A DNA stretch of 64,000 nucleotides, taken from contig CM060846.1 in assembly GCA_030762175.1 (NCBI GenBank), positions 235,787,512 through 235,851,511 of the forward strand. Direction: 5' to 3'. The stretch is from Metallyticus violacea. Taxonomy: Eukaryota; Arthropoda; Insecta; Mantodea; Metallyticidae. Below the pieces are notes generated by a model. It made no database searches. It had not been told where the DNA came from and saw only the letters and a program-made list of their open reading frames with translations. Position numbers and translations under genes: made by a program. Every line of letters starts with the position of its first letter. The stretch's first letter is position 1. Positions 47,904-59,050 of this stretch are shown here, in pieces.

Positions 47904-48660
47904 ATGCTTAGTAGTAAAGCAATTAGAAAAACCCCAGACTATCCATGCCAAACTTTGGCCAAGAATGGAGGAAGTGATAGCAGAATGTGTAATAAAATGA
48001 TCTTATATGTGTTAGATAACTATGGATTTTATGGCAGAATAGCAAGGAAAAGATCATTTATTAGTAGAAAGCATTGCAAAGAAATAGTGAGTTTAGCAAA
48101 AGAATATTAGAATAAAAAAAAAAGAACTTTTGGAACAACATTATATTGTCCATTGAAACAAAAATAAACTGCCTTGAGTCAGATAGAGTGATCAGAGGGA
48201 AAAAAAAAAGAATAGTAAAGACAAAGTTGCTAATACAACCTCCATTGTAAAACTTATCTTGATATGGGGGTATATGTCAACAAAAAGAGTTTGGAACATA
48301 ATGGATCAGCATGTATTTAATGGTGGTTTTGAGAAATAGTGTGAAGCTAAGTGCCCAATAATGGTGCTTTATAGGAATGTACATACACTTTTCAGCAAGA
48401 TATCAATAGCAAGCACGCAGCTGACATTAATAGGCAGTGGTTGATTGGTCAAAGCATTTAAGAACCCCTGCTTGGTATCCACATGTGAAATTCAATTGAA
48501 CAGTTATGACCACCTTTAAAGAAGTATGTTTACAAACATTAATCAAAGTCAATCAAGGAACTGAAAAATTTATGATTCAATAATGGGAGAAAATACATTC
48601 TAAAAAAATACAAGAATTTGGTAAACTCCATGCATAAGAAAATGCCAGGCAGTCATTAAG
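47904..48660 (+). pseudogene. Tc1-like transposase remnant
   Basis: The frame 47,904-48,110 gives NYGFYGRIARKRSFISRKHC then KEIVSLAKEY, the second helix-turn-helix of Tc1 transposases (HGL-GR-A-KKP-LS-KN--RL-FAKEH). Further down are an IWGYMSTKRVWNIMD-HVF block (about 48,258-48,320; family VWG-MSA-GVG), an FQQDINSKHAAD block with the second catalytic Asp (about 48,391-48,425; family FQQDNDPKH), and RQWLIGQSI. The third acid region near 48,480-48,560 is degenerate. The first catalytic block is not readable. Stops and shifts are present. Confidence 0.7.
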
Positions 48661-48724
48661 GCCCAAGGGCTACTAAATTGTTCAGAGGTATTTTTTTTGT
48701 TTATTATTACTTCGTATTTAGTTT

Positions 48725-48880
48725 TATTAGTTATTTGTTTTATTTATGGATGCCCTTTAACATCTAAGGTTATCAGCATCCCATTTAATTCAGGGCATGA
48801 AACTTGGATAAATTTTGCACAGAAGGCTCTTCTTTCAAGCTTTAGGTTCTTATACATGTCATAAATAATGTGGATTATAT
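48725..48880 (-). mobile_element. SINE copy S5, truncated
   Basis: Minus-strand copy of the S3 family body: a GTTTTATTTATGGATGCCC tail, a TCAGCATCCCATT block, an AAATTTTGCACAGA block and a CTTTAGGTTCTT block. No tRNA-like head is present. Confidence 0.78.
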
Positions 48881-49929
48881 ATTATGTAGTGATAGTATTT
48901 GGGGTTCATTTTGGGAATACCAGGTAACAAACATGGTTTGGACAAGTTCTCATTTTCCATGAATAGTGTCATGGTGCAGTGAAGAGTGCTTTGACAGTAG
49001 AAGAGAGCATGCGTGTGGAGCTGGTAGTAAAATAATTAGCTATAAGTAAGACCCTGGAAGGACTGATAAGTTTAATGAGATGCTGGATTCAGGAATGGCT
49101 AGGGAGCGGGGCCAATAATGATAGTTTCATTATTTCTTTAGGAGGAGAAGCAAGTGAAATAAATGACTCCAGGGGCTCTTGTGAGCAAAATGAAAAATCC
49201 TCTGGTCTTGCTGCATATCTAACCAGCTAATAGAGCAGATAGACATTTCAGAAAATACTCAATTATGATTTATTAATATGTTATAAATTTAGGAAATGCT
49301 AAGCATATGAACTTAAGCCTGTACTCTTGTGCTACAAAGGCATCATAGCTTAAGCAGAGGCACATTTCAAATAATTTTTAGGATACATGAGCTACCCATG
49401 AACAATGAACATCTCTGACACCATTACATTATCAGCACATTCCTCTGACTAGTCATCTTTCCAGCTTCCAACATTACTGCCAATAAGGACTCCATCCTAG
49501 GATCATTGCCAAATTAATGGATGACATGGTATATGCTTGTACTGCTGACACTTCAATGAATTTTTCTCTTAAAACACATTTTTTTCTGAATAAAATGCGG
49601 AACATTTATATAAACTTGTCTACAAGTACTTATCTTATAATGATCATATTTGCACTATTTTATTACTTAATGTCCATGTTTCTGAGAATTATGTTCTACA
49701 ATCATTAAATTTGAAAACTAAAAATTTTAATGCTTTTTTGTGAATATATTCTTTCTCTTAATAACTTTTACATTAAAAATGAAAAGTATATAATTAAAAA
49801 TATATAGATACATAATAAAATCACTAGACAAAAGAGTAATCTGCACATGACCATTGCAAACATATCTTGTTATCAAAAAGGAGTTTATTATAAATGCATC
49901 AAAACAAATGCTCTTTCAATCACTCTGTA

Positions 49930-50050
49930 ATTTTTATGTAAATTCTATCTAATCTGTGGTCTAACACATTCTTATGCTTCACAAACTTTGTGTGAGTTCC
50001 AACAGAATTTTTTAAAAATTTCTTATTTTTCGAAATTTCTTAAATGAATT
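49930..50050 (-). mobile_element. Short Penelope-like relic inserted in copy 2
   Basis: The block contains CTAACACATTCTTATGCTTC and GAGTTCCAACAGAATTTTTT, both found in the Penelope-like long repeats at 55,540-55,615 and 57,625-57,675. It interrupts sequence that is continuous in copy 1 near 18,590-18,605. It is flanked by CACTCTGTAA and TACTCTATAA, a likely imperfect target duplication of about 10 bp. Confidence 0.7.
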
Positions 50051-50369
50051 ACTCTATAATTATTGTAATCTGATAAAAGAGAAATTTTTAAATCTGCTCA
50101 TGCACAACATCTGTGTGATAAAATCAATTATTAAGTTGACAAATTAACTAACTGAATAATGTATGATATTCTAATTATCATAAGACAACATATATATAAT
50201 ATGGCAAAATATCACTGTATAGCATAAGACAACCTATGAAATTTACTGCTCTCTTTTTTCTTGTATTCTAGCTTAAATATGTTTTGTTAGTGTATGAGAA
50301 TTGCCATGAGAATAAAATATCCATATTCTCTTCTAAAGTTTTAATGATTGCCAAAAAGAAATATTATTT

Positions 50370-51500
50370 GTAGTAGTTAACTCAGAATATGAGTTGTGAC
50401 CAATATATTTTTTGCCTGATTCTTTAACTAGGACATAGTGATCCTCCATCTTTGTTTCTCTGTGACTTATTGTCCCTCTCTTTTTGTCAAAACAATATTT
50501 TGCTTTTTACTTATCAAAATAAAGAAATTTTGGTTTTCTCTAATTTCTTTTTACACACTACACACAATACCCTAGTTTTTCTTCATTCCTTGTTAAATTT
50601 TACTCATACCCATTTGTTTGCTCTCAAAATCTTTATATTCCAGTTAAAAATCTTCTAAGACTGTGGACACAATGGCTGCCACCTTTCTGACAGATACACT
50701 TCTTTTAATGGTAGTTTTGGAAATAGTAAGAGAAATTCTCATCCATATAGTGGATTTTGTTTGGCACATTTTACCATATATTCCCATGAGAATTTTCAAG
50801 TGATTTCTGAATATGAAGAGCTGTTCTTTTCTAATGTGGTGCTTTTCTGTTTGACCTCTTCTGCAAAAGCAGATGATAATTCCTTCTTCATTTTAAATTT
50901 ACTAAACCTACTCTCTTCTCGTGTTTCCAATTTTTTTATTGTTATACGTTACAACTTCTAATCACCATTTTGCTAGTTTTCCTCTGATCAGTCAAGAATT
51001 TTTTTCTCTTTCTGGCATTTTTCTAAAGTTTTTAAATTTACAGCTCTCAAAATGAATGTATTTGCATTTTTATAACATCAAACAATCTTTTGCTCTTATA
51101 TCTCATACAATCAAATTTATGTTCATTAGATTTTCTGCTCTTTCATGCTTTCAGTATATTCTTCACTTTATTATAGTAATTTACTACCATGCCTGTTTCT
51201 GTTCTGAAAACTACAAGGTTCAAAGCTTTTTGCCATAAACATCCTCTTTTTTTGCAACTTTTTCTGCAGTTATATGCACTGCAGGTTCTTTGATTCTATG
51301 GTTTATAATTTCTATGCAAGTGAAAAGATATCTAATTACATTTTGATAGGAAGGAAGAGTCCTATTATCCAATTATTTTGGTGTTCCAAAAATTTCCTCA
51401 GCTCTCAGTGATGTCATCTTTCTTTTTACTATATGCTTTACCAGGCTTACTACTTCCAGATATTCATTAAAATTTTATCCATCAATCCATCCAATAAAAT
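50370..51500 (-). pseudogene. Uncharacterised repeat-associated protein family, copy 2 (longer)
   Basis: Minus-strand blocks in order: KHIVKRKMTSLRAEEIFGTP, LDNRTLPSYQNVIRYLFTCI then EIINHRIKEPAVHITAEKVA (about 51,260-51,430), NYYNKVKNILKA (about 51,150-51,200), KSRKSNEHKFDCMRYKSKRL then FDV (about 51,080-51,145), KVAAIVSTVLEDF (about 50,645-50,685), and KRGTISHRETKMEDHYVLVK then ESGKKYIGH (about 50,385-50,475). Several blocks need no frame change over 30-40 residues, which supports real coding ancestry. I match it from memory to unnamed arthropod/cnidarian proteins of transposon-like character and cannot name it. It lies just downstream of the IAP RING exon on the same strand, as copy 1 does. 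Confidence 0.52.
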
Positions 51501-51562
51501 AATTAAAACTATTTAAAAAAATTTCTCATAGTTCCAAGTGCTTTCACCAAACCTTGCCACTC

Positions 51563-51785
51563 TTAGGACAAAAATGCCTTCACTGTGTCAGTGAAATGAC
51601 AATGGCACACAGGGCACTTTGAAAGTGATAGTGCACATTCAACACAGGATACTATATGCCCACAAGGTATAAACAGAATACCTCTTTGGTTTGCAAAACA
51701 TATTAGGCAAAATCGTGCATCATCAAATACTCTGATTGCATTGCTGCTTGCACTGCTGCTGTTATTGCTTTCTATTTGCTTCACA
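51563..51785 (-). CDS. IAP-family gene, terminal RING exon
   Basis: On the minus strand a splice acceptor (TTTATTTTTCAG, AG at 51,786-51,787) is followed by an open exon ending at a stop at 51,563-51,565. It encodes an Asn/Ser-rich linker, then a C3HC4 RING (CLIC, PCGH with CVEC, CPVC) and a VKAFLS C-terminus. That terminus is nearly invariant among inhibitor-of-apoptosis proteins, whose RING acts as a ubiquitin E3 ligase and dimer interface. The exon enters in phase 2 and joins in frame to the exon at 59,051-59,118. No BIR domain is visible in the window, so the N-terminal exons should lie to the right. An inverted second copy is at 17,487-17,697. Confidence 0.82.
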
Positions 51786-51999
51786 CTGAAAAATAAAGAT
51801 AAAGATATATACACAGTAAAATTAAAAAAAAGTAACTCATAAAGAATAATATAGTTGAAATAACAAGGATTAGAAAAGCATAACTTAATAAAACACTGAA
51901 ATAGTCACACAAATAGAGCAATATTTTGAGCTACTTCTGTTCCTCTCCTAAGGTGTAGTTATTTTAGCTTCATATATATTACAAGTATCAAAATAAACA

Positions 52000-53385
52000 A
52001 AATAATTGGTGAGAAGAATACAAAACACCAGAAGAAGATGCACTCATAAAAGACTTCTGCATCATAAAGTTGCAAGATGCTACCAAACAACTCCAACCCA
52101 ACAAGTAACCAGAACTAGACAATATCTTGCCAGAATATCTAAAACATTTTAGAAAAGGCCACACTCTTCACCCTTTCTACCTTCAAGAAAATATAGAACC
52201 AGATAACATACTAATTGATTGGTAAAAAACCACAATAATACCCTACTGAAACCAAAATTACCAAAAAGATTAGCTCTATCCTTACTTCCATCATGGAAAT
52301 TAAACTGGTATCTAGAGAAATACAACATTATAGCACTGGAACAAGCAGGATTCAGCAACAGGGCCACAATTAATGACACTAACATAATGCATAATAGAAA
52401 CATTTAATCGCGAAGAATTCACAGGTTTCCTTGATCTAAAAAGAGAATAGGACAGCCTATACAGAAATATTTTTTTTAATTGGTGTTTAACACCCGTTTT
52501 TACTACTGAGACACCATAGGCATTGCATATGGAGAAGAAAACAAATCATTGGACTAAACAACATTTATATATAAAAAAAAAAAAAAAAAAAGGCCAAATA
52601 GGTTTAAAGGATTGCTTAGTCAAGGAATGATTTCAAAAAATATAATGGTTCCATTTTGTCATAGAAACAAATTTCAAATGATCTTTCCCAAGATGCAGTA
52701 ACCAATACATCCTTCTTCAATATTTATATGAATGATCTAATCACAAGGTTAAAATCCATAAATAAGCTTAACACAGGCATGTTTGTGGACAACATATAAG
52801 GCCAAAAACAAACACAAAGCAGAACAAACAAAACAATACAATGTAGAGCTACTATAAAAATAGAATTTACAGAATAATACAGCAATAAGTTTTAATTAAA
52901 CAATATACCAGTGCTTCCAAATTCAACATAAAACTGAGAATTTTGAAATCAAAATTGCAAATAGCACACTATCAAAGAGTGATAGCACAAAATACTTGGA
53001 ATTGCAGTTAGGCAGAAAATTAATTTGTATCACCATATCACCATGACGAAAAAAGAGAGAGAGAGAGAGAGAGAGGGATAGAGAGTCCTGCCTCAACCTT
53101 ACTAAAATAAATTTATAGAGCCACTTGGGGAAGCTCTCAAGAAATGCTGCACCAAACATGTAACACTTATATAAAACCCATAATTATTTGGAAACAGTCT
53201 TCATTACTGCTAAACCAAGTAAACTACAAATAATGGAACTTGCACAAAATAATGCATTAGGAATCACTTGTGGAGCAGTAAAAACACCCATAACAGCATT
53301 AAAAGTATATATTAATAGATGAATAACAGACAAAATGAAAGTCCAGGATGCATCGAATTATGTTAACCTTACATCACGTGTAAAT
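52000..53385 (+). mobile_element. LINE A3: reverse transcriptase part, cut by Penelope-like element
   Basis: Plus-strand reverse transcriptase blocks in order: a PDNILPEYLKHF-like finger (about 52,110-52,150), NWYLEKYNIIALEQAGF (about 52,300-52,355), TGFLDLKRE (about 52,422-52,448), QDAVTNTSFFNIYMNDLI (about 52,692-52,745) and GMFVDN (about 52,768-52,787), where YADD is usual. NFEIKIANSTLSKSDSTKYL follows (about 52,935-52,995). A SINE-like piece with an A-run (about 52,476-52,592) and an (AG)n run (53,054-53,076) are inserted. Homology to LINE A1/A2 stops at 53,385, exactly where the Penelope-like repeat starts. It lies in the IAP intron, antisense to the gene. Confidence 0.8.
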
Positions 53386-53560
53386 TATAATTAATCTGTC
53401 ATCTTACACACTCTTATGCTTCACTTTCTATTAAATATGATGGGACGGGTTTTGAAGAGATATCCTCTCCATCTTCAACCAACTTGACGACTGGTATAAA
53501 AAACTAACATCTATGAGAACCTGTCGCTCCGTCCTGGTGGTGCTTTTTTCTTTATAAACT
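53386..53560 (+). repeat. Penelope-like flanking repeat (pLTR), copy a
   Basis: Contains CTCTCCATCTTCAACCAACT and TGACGACTGG-type blocks, with TCCTGGTGGTG at its inner end. The same sequence recurs at 55,566-55,755 in the same orientation and at 57,525-57,680 in reverse. Confidence 0.88.
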
Positions 53561-55565
53561 GGAAATTGGTATTATATTCCCCTATAATGTCAAAATTCAT
53601 AAGATGATCACTATGTTTATGAATGTAAATCTTCTCCTATGTGTCCAATTCTGTACGTCCATGTGCTTCTTTAATTAACTTTATTTTTCCTTTTATGTCG
53701 TGATTATCTTTTCAAAAATGGTCTGCCACTGCTGACCTATCAATCTGTTTGTACTGATCGTTCCTGAGATGTTCCTTTAACCAATTTCCTATGTTCCTTT
53801 TAGTTTGTCCAACATATATCCTATCACATTATATATGTGTTATTTTGTATATGCCTGACATTTTCTCCTGTGGAGTGTAAATAACTTGATTTTTTTTTGG
53901 AATTTATTCATAGCTACTGGATAGTAAGTGAATTTTTTTAAAAACCGGTCTCTGTTTTTCAGTTAATAGGGTGGTGGTATTGTTGATCAATTTCATCTTT
54001 GGGAATCTATTATGATTTTCCTTTACTAAATTTTGTTAAACCGTTTATATTGGCAATCTCCTGTATCTTCTCAAATTCTTTTTTGTATTCCTCTTTACTG
54101 ATTGGTAAATTGACCAGTCTATATGTTAAGCTGTTAAAAATTGAGTACTTGTAAGCTATGAGGTTAAACCCATTTGATTTTATATAGTTATCTGTGTGCA
54201 TATCCTTTCTATAGATGCCCAATTCTAAATTTCCATGATTATTATTAATTGGAATACTTAGTTGGAATACTCGGGAACATAGATGCTATGTGGAACTAAA
54301 ATGTCAGAAGGTAGAATTTTAAAATCTTTTATTTTTTCTTTTAACTTGAACAAAATTTTATGCTTCTTCTTTGAAACTTTGGTACAGCAGTAAATCTGTG
54401 TATAAGCATTTTGCTAGAAAATATGTAGGGGTATTTATATTATTAATGATATGTCTCATGCCCTTCCCCAGTTTATGAATTTCAGGTAACCCACATATTC
54501 TGGCTTTATTAGGATTGTTTTGTTTTAAACGACGTTTTTCTATGTCTGGTATTATAGTGCAAGTCTGTATAGCTTCATTAACTGTTTTGTTGTATTCTTT
54601 TAATTGGTCAAATTTGACATGGGCATATACTTTTTTGCTTAACAAAACTGACATTCTGTCGGTGTAATCATCTTTGTCCAATATTACTATTTTATTCCCT
54701 TTATCAGCCTTTATGTAAATAACTGCTTTTCCTTTTAGTGGTGTATTAATGTTACTATAATTTTGAATTTTATTTGTTTTCATTTTGTTAATCCTTTAAG
54801 AGCATCCTCTGATTTTATTCTAATCTTTTCTTTCCCTTTATTAGTTAAACCTTCCATGCAAATTTCCAGATCAACTTTGTAATTTTCAATGTTATTGAAG
54901 AAATTTACACCAGTTTTAAAACCCATATTGAGTATTGATAGCTCTTTTTTATTAAAACTTTCTTGTGATAAATTTACCACATTATTCTGTTTCTGTATTG
55001 ATTTTTTACTAGTTTTCTGCAATTTTTTCAATTTTGCAAATTCCTTTTTTTGAATATTGATTTTTTTTTCCTTACTCTGAATTTTATATGCTCTAGTGCA
55101 TTCCTTAGTAATTTGTCCCAAATGATATAATTTACCTTTTTGATGATTCTCAAGTATATGTCATATAATTCCAAATCTATGTCTGCTAATTTTGTATAAT
55201 GTTTTGCTTTTTCCATATGGATTACTTCCTTTTCAGCCGCTAAGTGTTCCTTACTCTTATATTTATATTTAAATATTTTTGTTACAAATTTTGGGCAAAT
55301 GCAATGTTTTAGAGACAGATTTAAATAATGTATGTCTGCAGGTATCAGTCTACTTTTTCCTTTAACTTTTATGTAGTATTTAATTTTCTTCTTCAAGCTA
55401 TAAAAGATATGGTTAAAATCTCTCATGTGTAAATCTTCCATTTTCTTATTCGGTAAATGAGTAAGTTTCTCCTAGTCCGTTCCTATGTGGTTTGAATACC
55501 TTCGTAATTCATTTTATAATTTTTGAAAATTAAAACATTTTTAAAAAATTCTGTTGGAACTCCAA
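53386..55565 (-). mobile_element. Penelope-like element 1 (RT plus GIY-YIG), decayed
   Basis: Minus strand, from high to low coordinates: an N-terminal region (54,780-55,441), then IYIKADKGNKIVILDKDDY and ARICGLPEIHKLGKGMRHII (54,358-54,783). These are the KADKG and P--YGLPKIHK blocks typical of Penelope-like reverse transcriptases. A C-terminal RT part (54,010-54,222) follows; the palm RYIDD block seen in the mirrored copy is missing here (deletion near 54,245-54,300). A GIY-YIG endonuclease trace comes last: SGIYKI, then RIYVGQTKRNI, LKEH and SAVADHF (about 53,700-53,870). Related flanking repeats sit at 53,386-53,560 and 55,566-55,755. Stops and shifts are present. Confidence 0.82.
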
Positions 55566-55755
55566 AGTGAAGCTTGTTAACTGTAAATTATGATTAATCT
55601 GTCTAACACACTCCTATGCTTCACTTTCTTTTAAATGTGGTGGGACTAGTTTTGAAGAGACATCCTCTCCATCTTCAACCAACTTGACGACTGACATGAG
55701 AAACTAACATCTATGAGGACCTGTGGCTTCATCCTGGTGGTGTTTTCTCTTTATA
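55566..55755 (+). repeat. Penelope-like flanking repeat (pLTR), copy b, at the palindrome centre
   Basis: Same orientation as copy a, so the two bracket element 1 as direct repeats. Element 2 begins immediately after it in the opposite orientation, without its own upstream repeat. Confidence 0.88.
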
Positions 55756-57680
55756 AACATTTCTTTTCATTTGGGATAAACTTAATAAGGAATGTGCAAG
55801 AGCATATAAAAATCAGAGTACAGAAAAAAGTAAATAAGCAGTAAATGAAATTTGCGAAATGAAAAATTTTCAGAAAACTAGTAAAAAACAATACAGGAAC
55901 AGAATAACGTGGTCAGTTTATCACAAGAAAATTTTAATAAGGATGAGTTATCTATGTTTAATATGGGTTTTAAAACTGTGTGAACTTCTCCAATAACTTT
56001 GAAGATTACACAGAGGATCTGTAAATTGCCAAGTAAGGTTTTACCTAATAAAGAGAAAGGAAAGATTAGAATTAAATCAGAGGATGCTCTTAAAAGGATT
56101 AACAAAATGAAACCAAATAAAATTCAAAATTACAATAACATTATTACACCACTCTAGCAAAATCAGTTATTTACAAAAAGGCTGATAAAGGGAATAAAAT
56201 AGTAATATTGGACAAAGATGATTACACTGACAGAATGTCAGAGTTGTTAAACGAAAAAGAATATGCCCATGTCAAATTTGACCAATTAAAATAATGCACG
56301 AAAACAGTGAATGAAGCTATACAGACTGGCACTATAATACCAAACATAGAAAAACATAGTTTAAAACAAAACAATCTTAATATAGCCAGAATATGTGGGT
56401 TACCTGAGATTCATAAATTGGGGAAGGGCATGAGACCCATCATTAATAATATATTTATCCCTACATATTTTCTAGCAAAATGGCATACAGACAGATTTTC
56501 TACTCTATCAAGGTTTCAAAGTAGAAGAATAAAAATCTCGTTCCAGTTAATAGAAAAAATAAAAGATTTTAAAAGTTCTACCCTCTCATATTTTAGTGTC
56601 TTTTGATGTATCTATATTCCCGAGTATTCCAACTGACAAGCTTTTATCTTTTTTGAATGATTGGGTAAAGGAGATAGGAATTAATGAAACTCACAGGAAA
56701 GGTAGGAAAGAATACATCCACCTTAATAGTATTTTTATAAATCAGTCATATTTTACATTTGCAAGAGAATTCTATAAACAAAAAACAGGACTCACAATGG
56801 GAAATCTTTGTCCCCCTTTCTGGCAGATTTATTTATGAAACTTACATAATATCTGCCTTCTCACATTATTTTAAATGCTGGTACAGATACATTGATGACA
56901 TTTTTAGTATAGTGAAAAAAGAATTTGTTGAAGATGCTTTGAAGCTTTTAAATATACAAGTTAAGATTATATCCTTAACACTGGAAACAGAAACAAAGGG
57001 AATGATGCCACTTTTAGGTATAAAAGTTAATAATAATCATGGAAATTTAGAATTTGGCATTTACAGAAAGGATGTGCGCACAGATAACTATATAAAATCA
57101 AATGAGCTTGACCCCATAGGTCACAAGCACTCAATTTTCAGCAGCTTAACATATAAACTGGTGAATTTACCAATGACTAAAGAGGAGTACAAAAAAGAAT
57201 TACAGAACATACAGGAGGTTGCCATTATAAATGGTTTTAACAAAAATTTAGTAAACAAAAAACTTAATAGATTCTTAACTGAAAAAAAAGAGACCGGTTT
57301 TCAAAAATTTCACCTACCATCCAGTAGCTATGAATAAATTCCAAAAAATGTTTAAAGATATTAACATTAAATTGGCACCTGATAACAGATACACTCTGAA
57401 AAATGCTTTAGTGGACAATAGTCCTAATAACATTCCACAGGAGAAAAAGTCAGGCATGTACAAAATAAAATGCAAAGAATGTGAGAAGAAAGAATTTTAT
57501 AAAGAAAATCAACACCACCAGGATGGAGCCACAGGTCCTCATAGATGTTAGTTTCTCATACCAGTCGTCAAGTTGATCGAAGATGGAGAGGATATCTCTT
57601 CCAAATCGGTTTCACCACATTCAAAAGAAAGTGAAGCATAAGAGTGTGTTAGACGACAGATTAATTATAATTTACACGAG
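55756..57680 (+). mobile_element. Penelope-like element 2, head-to-head with element 1, decayed
   Basis: The plus strand mirrors element 1: KADKGNKIVILDKDDY (about 56,178-56,225), ARICGLPEIHKLGKGMRPII (about 56,386-56,445), SFDVSIFPSIPTDKLLSFL (56,596 on), FYKQKTGLTMGNLCPP (the usual TMG block) and RYIDDIFSIV (about 56,883-56,915), the palm active site with its two Asp intact. LNRFL-EKKETGFQKFHLP and KSGMYKIKCKEC (about 57,446-57,485) follow. The GIY-YIG domain stops there, because the sequence jumps straight into the flanking repeat at about 57,500. The endonuclease is thus deleted. The 5' end is truncated at 55,756, and stops and shifts are present. Confidence 0.82.
57525..57680 (-). repeat. 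Penelope-like flanking repeat (pLTR), copy c
   Basis: Reverse-complement match of copy a. It ends near GTAAATTATAATTAATCTGT read on the minus strand and abuts LINE A4 at the same LINE position where copy a abuts LINE A3. Confidence 0.87.
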
Positions 57681-58880
57681 ATTTAATGTTAACAAAATTT
57701 GATGCAGCCTGGACTTTCATTTTGTCTTATTCATATATTATTGTATACTTTTAATGCTGTTATGGGTGTTTTTATTGCTCCACAAATGAGTCTTAATGCA
57801 TTATTTTGTGCAAGTTCCATTTATTGTAGTTTCTAAGTTTAGCAGTAATGAAGACTTTGTTTCCACGTTTATATAAGTGTTACACATTTGGTGGGCCATT
57901 TCTTGAGAGCTTCCTCAAGTGGCTCTATACTTTTTTTTTGGTAGTTTGAGGCAGGACTCTCTTATGATATGGTGATACCAATTTAATTCCGTCTAATTGT
58001 ATTTCCAAGTATTTTGTGCTATCACTCTTTGATAGTGCATTATTTGCAATTTTGATTTCAAAATTCTTAGTTTTATGTTTGAATTGGCAGTACTGTTATA
58101 CTATTTAATTGGAACTGATTGCCATATTATTCTGTAATTTCCATTTTTATAATAGCTGCATCATTTCATTATTTGTTTGTTCTGCATTTTACTTGTTGTT
58201 GGCCTTATATGTTGCCCACAAATATGCCTGCGCTAAGCTCATTTATGGATTTTAACCTTGTGATTAGATCATTCAGAAAAACATTGAAGAGCGATGCATT
58301 GTTTACTGCACCTAGGGAAAGGCCTGTTGAAGTTTGTTTCAGAAAGTGGAACCATTATACTTGGTTGAAATCATTTAAACCAGTTTAGCTTTTTTTGTGA
58401 TAATTTTCTTTGTTTTTTTGATTTGCTTTCTTCTCCATATACTGTTATATTTTCTTTTTAGAGCAAGGAAGCTTGCCAATGTATATTCTTTCTGACTGAA
58501 GGCTTATTTATGGATTGTGTTAGCCTCATTAATTATTGATCTGTTGCAAAATTTGGCCTGAATTATGCTTGTTCCAGTGTTATGATGTGTTTCTCTAGAT
58601 ACCAGTTTAATTGGGTATTTATAATTTTTTCCATTTTCTTGGCCATCATAGGAATAAGTGTGGATCTACTCCTTTCTTTTGGATAATTCAGTTTCAGTGT
58701 GATATTTTTTTGGATTTAACCCTATTAATTATTATTTTATCTGATGAGTTCAATATTTTCTTAAAGATAGAAAGGGTGAAAAATATAATCTTTGGAACAA
58801 AATATTTAATATATTCTGGAAAGATACTCTCTGGTTCTGGTGGATGCTTTGTTTGATTTATTTTTTTAACTTCTTTTAAC
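57680..58880 (-). mobile_element. LINE A4: mirrored copy of LINE A3
   Basis: Read on the minus strand it matches LINE A3 from the finger region (about 58,600, where NWYLEK-like sequence is seen) to the break at 57,680. Anchors such as CTCCACAAATGAGTCTTAAT (57,779) match 53,258-53,277 in reverse and 16,046 directly. It lacks the SINE-like insertion seen in A3. The LINE homology ends near 58,880; no match to the 51,800-52,000 IAP flank follows. Confidence 0.8.
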
Positions 58881-59050
58881 TCTTATGATCCAGCTACTCA
58901 GTCCAAATATTAAGGTGTTATCTCAATGTATTTATACAAAACTTAAAATGGTGTATTACATTCTAATAATATGAAGTTTATTTTGCTTTTTAGATACCTG
59001 CCAACTAAGCATATACTTAAATCTGAAAGTGACCATAATAAAATAAGCAC

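Larger units (their letters stand above)
49130..52000 (-). repeat. Inverted segmental duplication, copy 2
   Basis: Its reverse complement matches 17,280-19,290 across the intron side, the RING exon and the downstream sequence. Compared with copy 1 it has two extra blocks: about 600 bp at 50,680-51,290 (probably lost from copy 1) and about 120 bp at 49,930-50,050 (an insertion). Confidence 0.87.
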
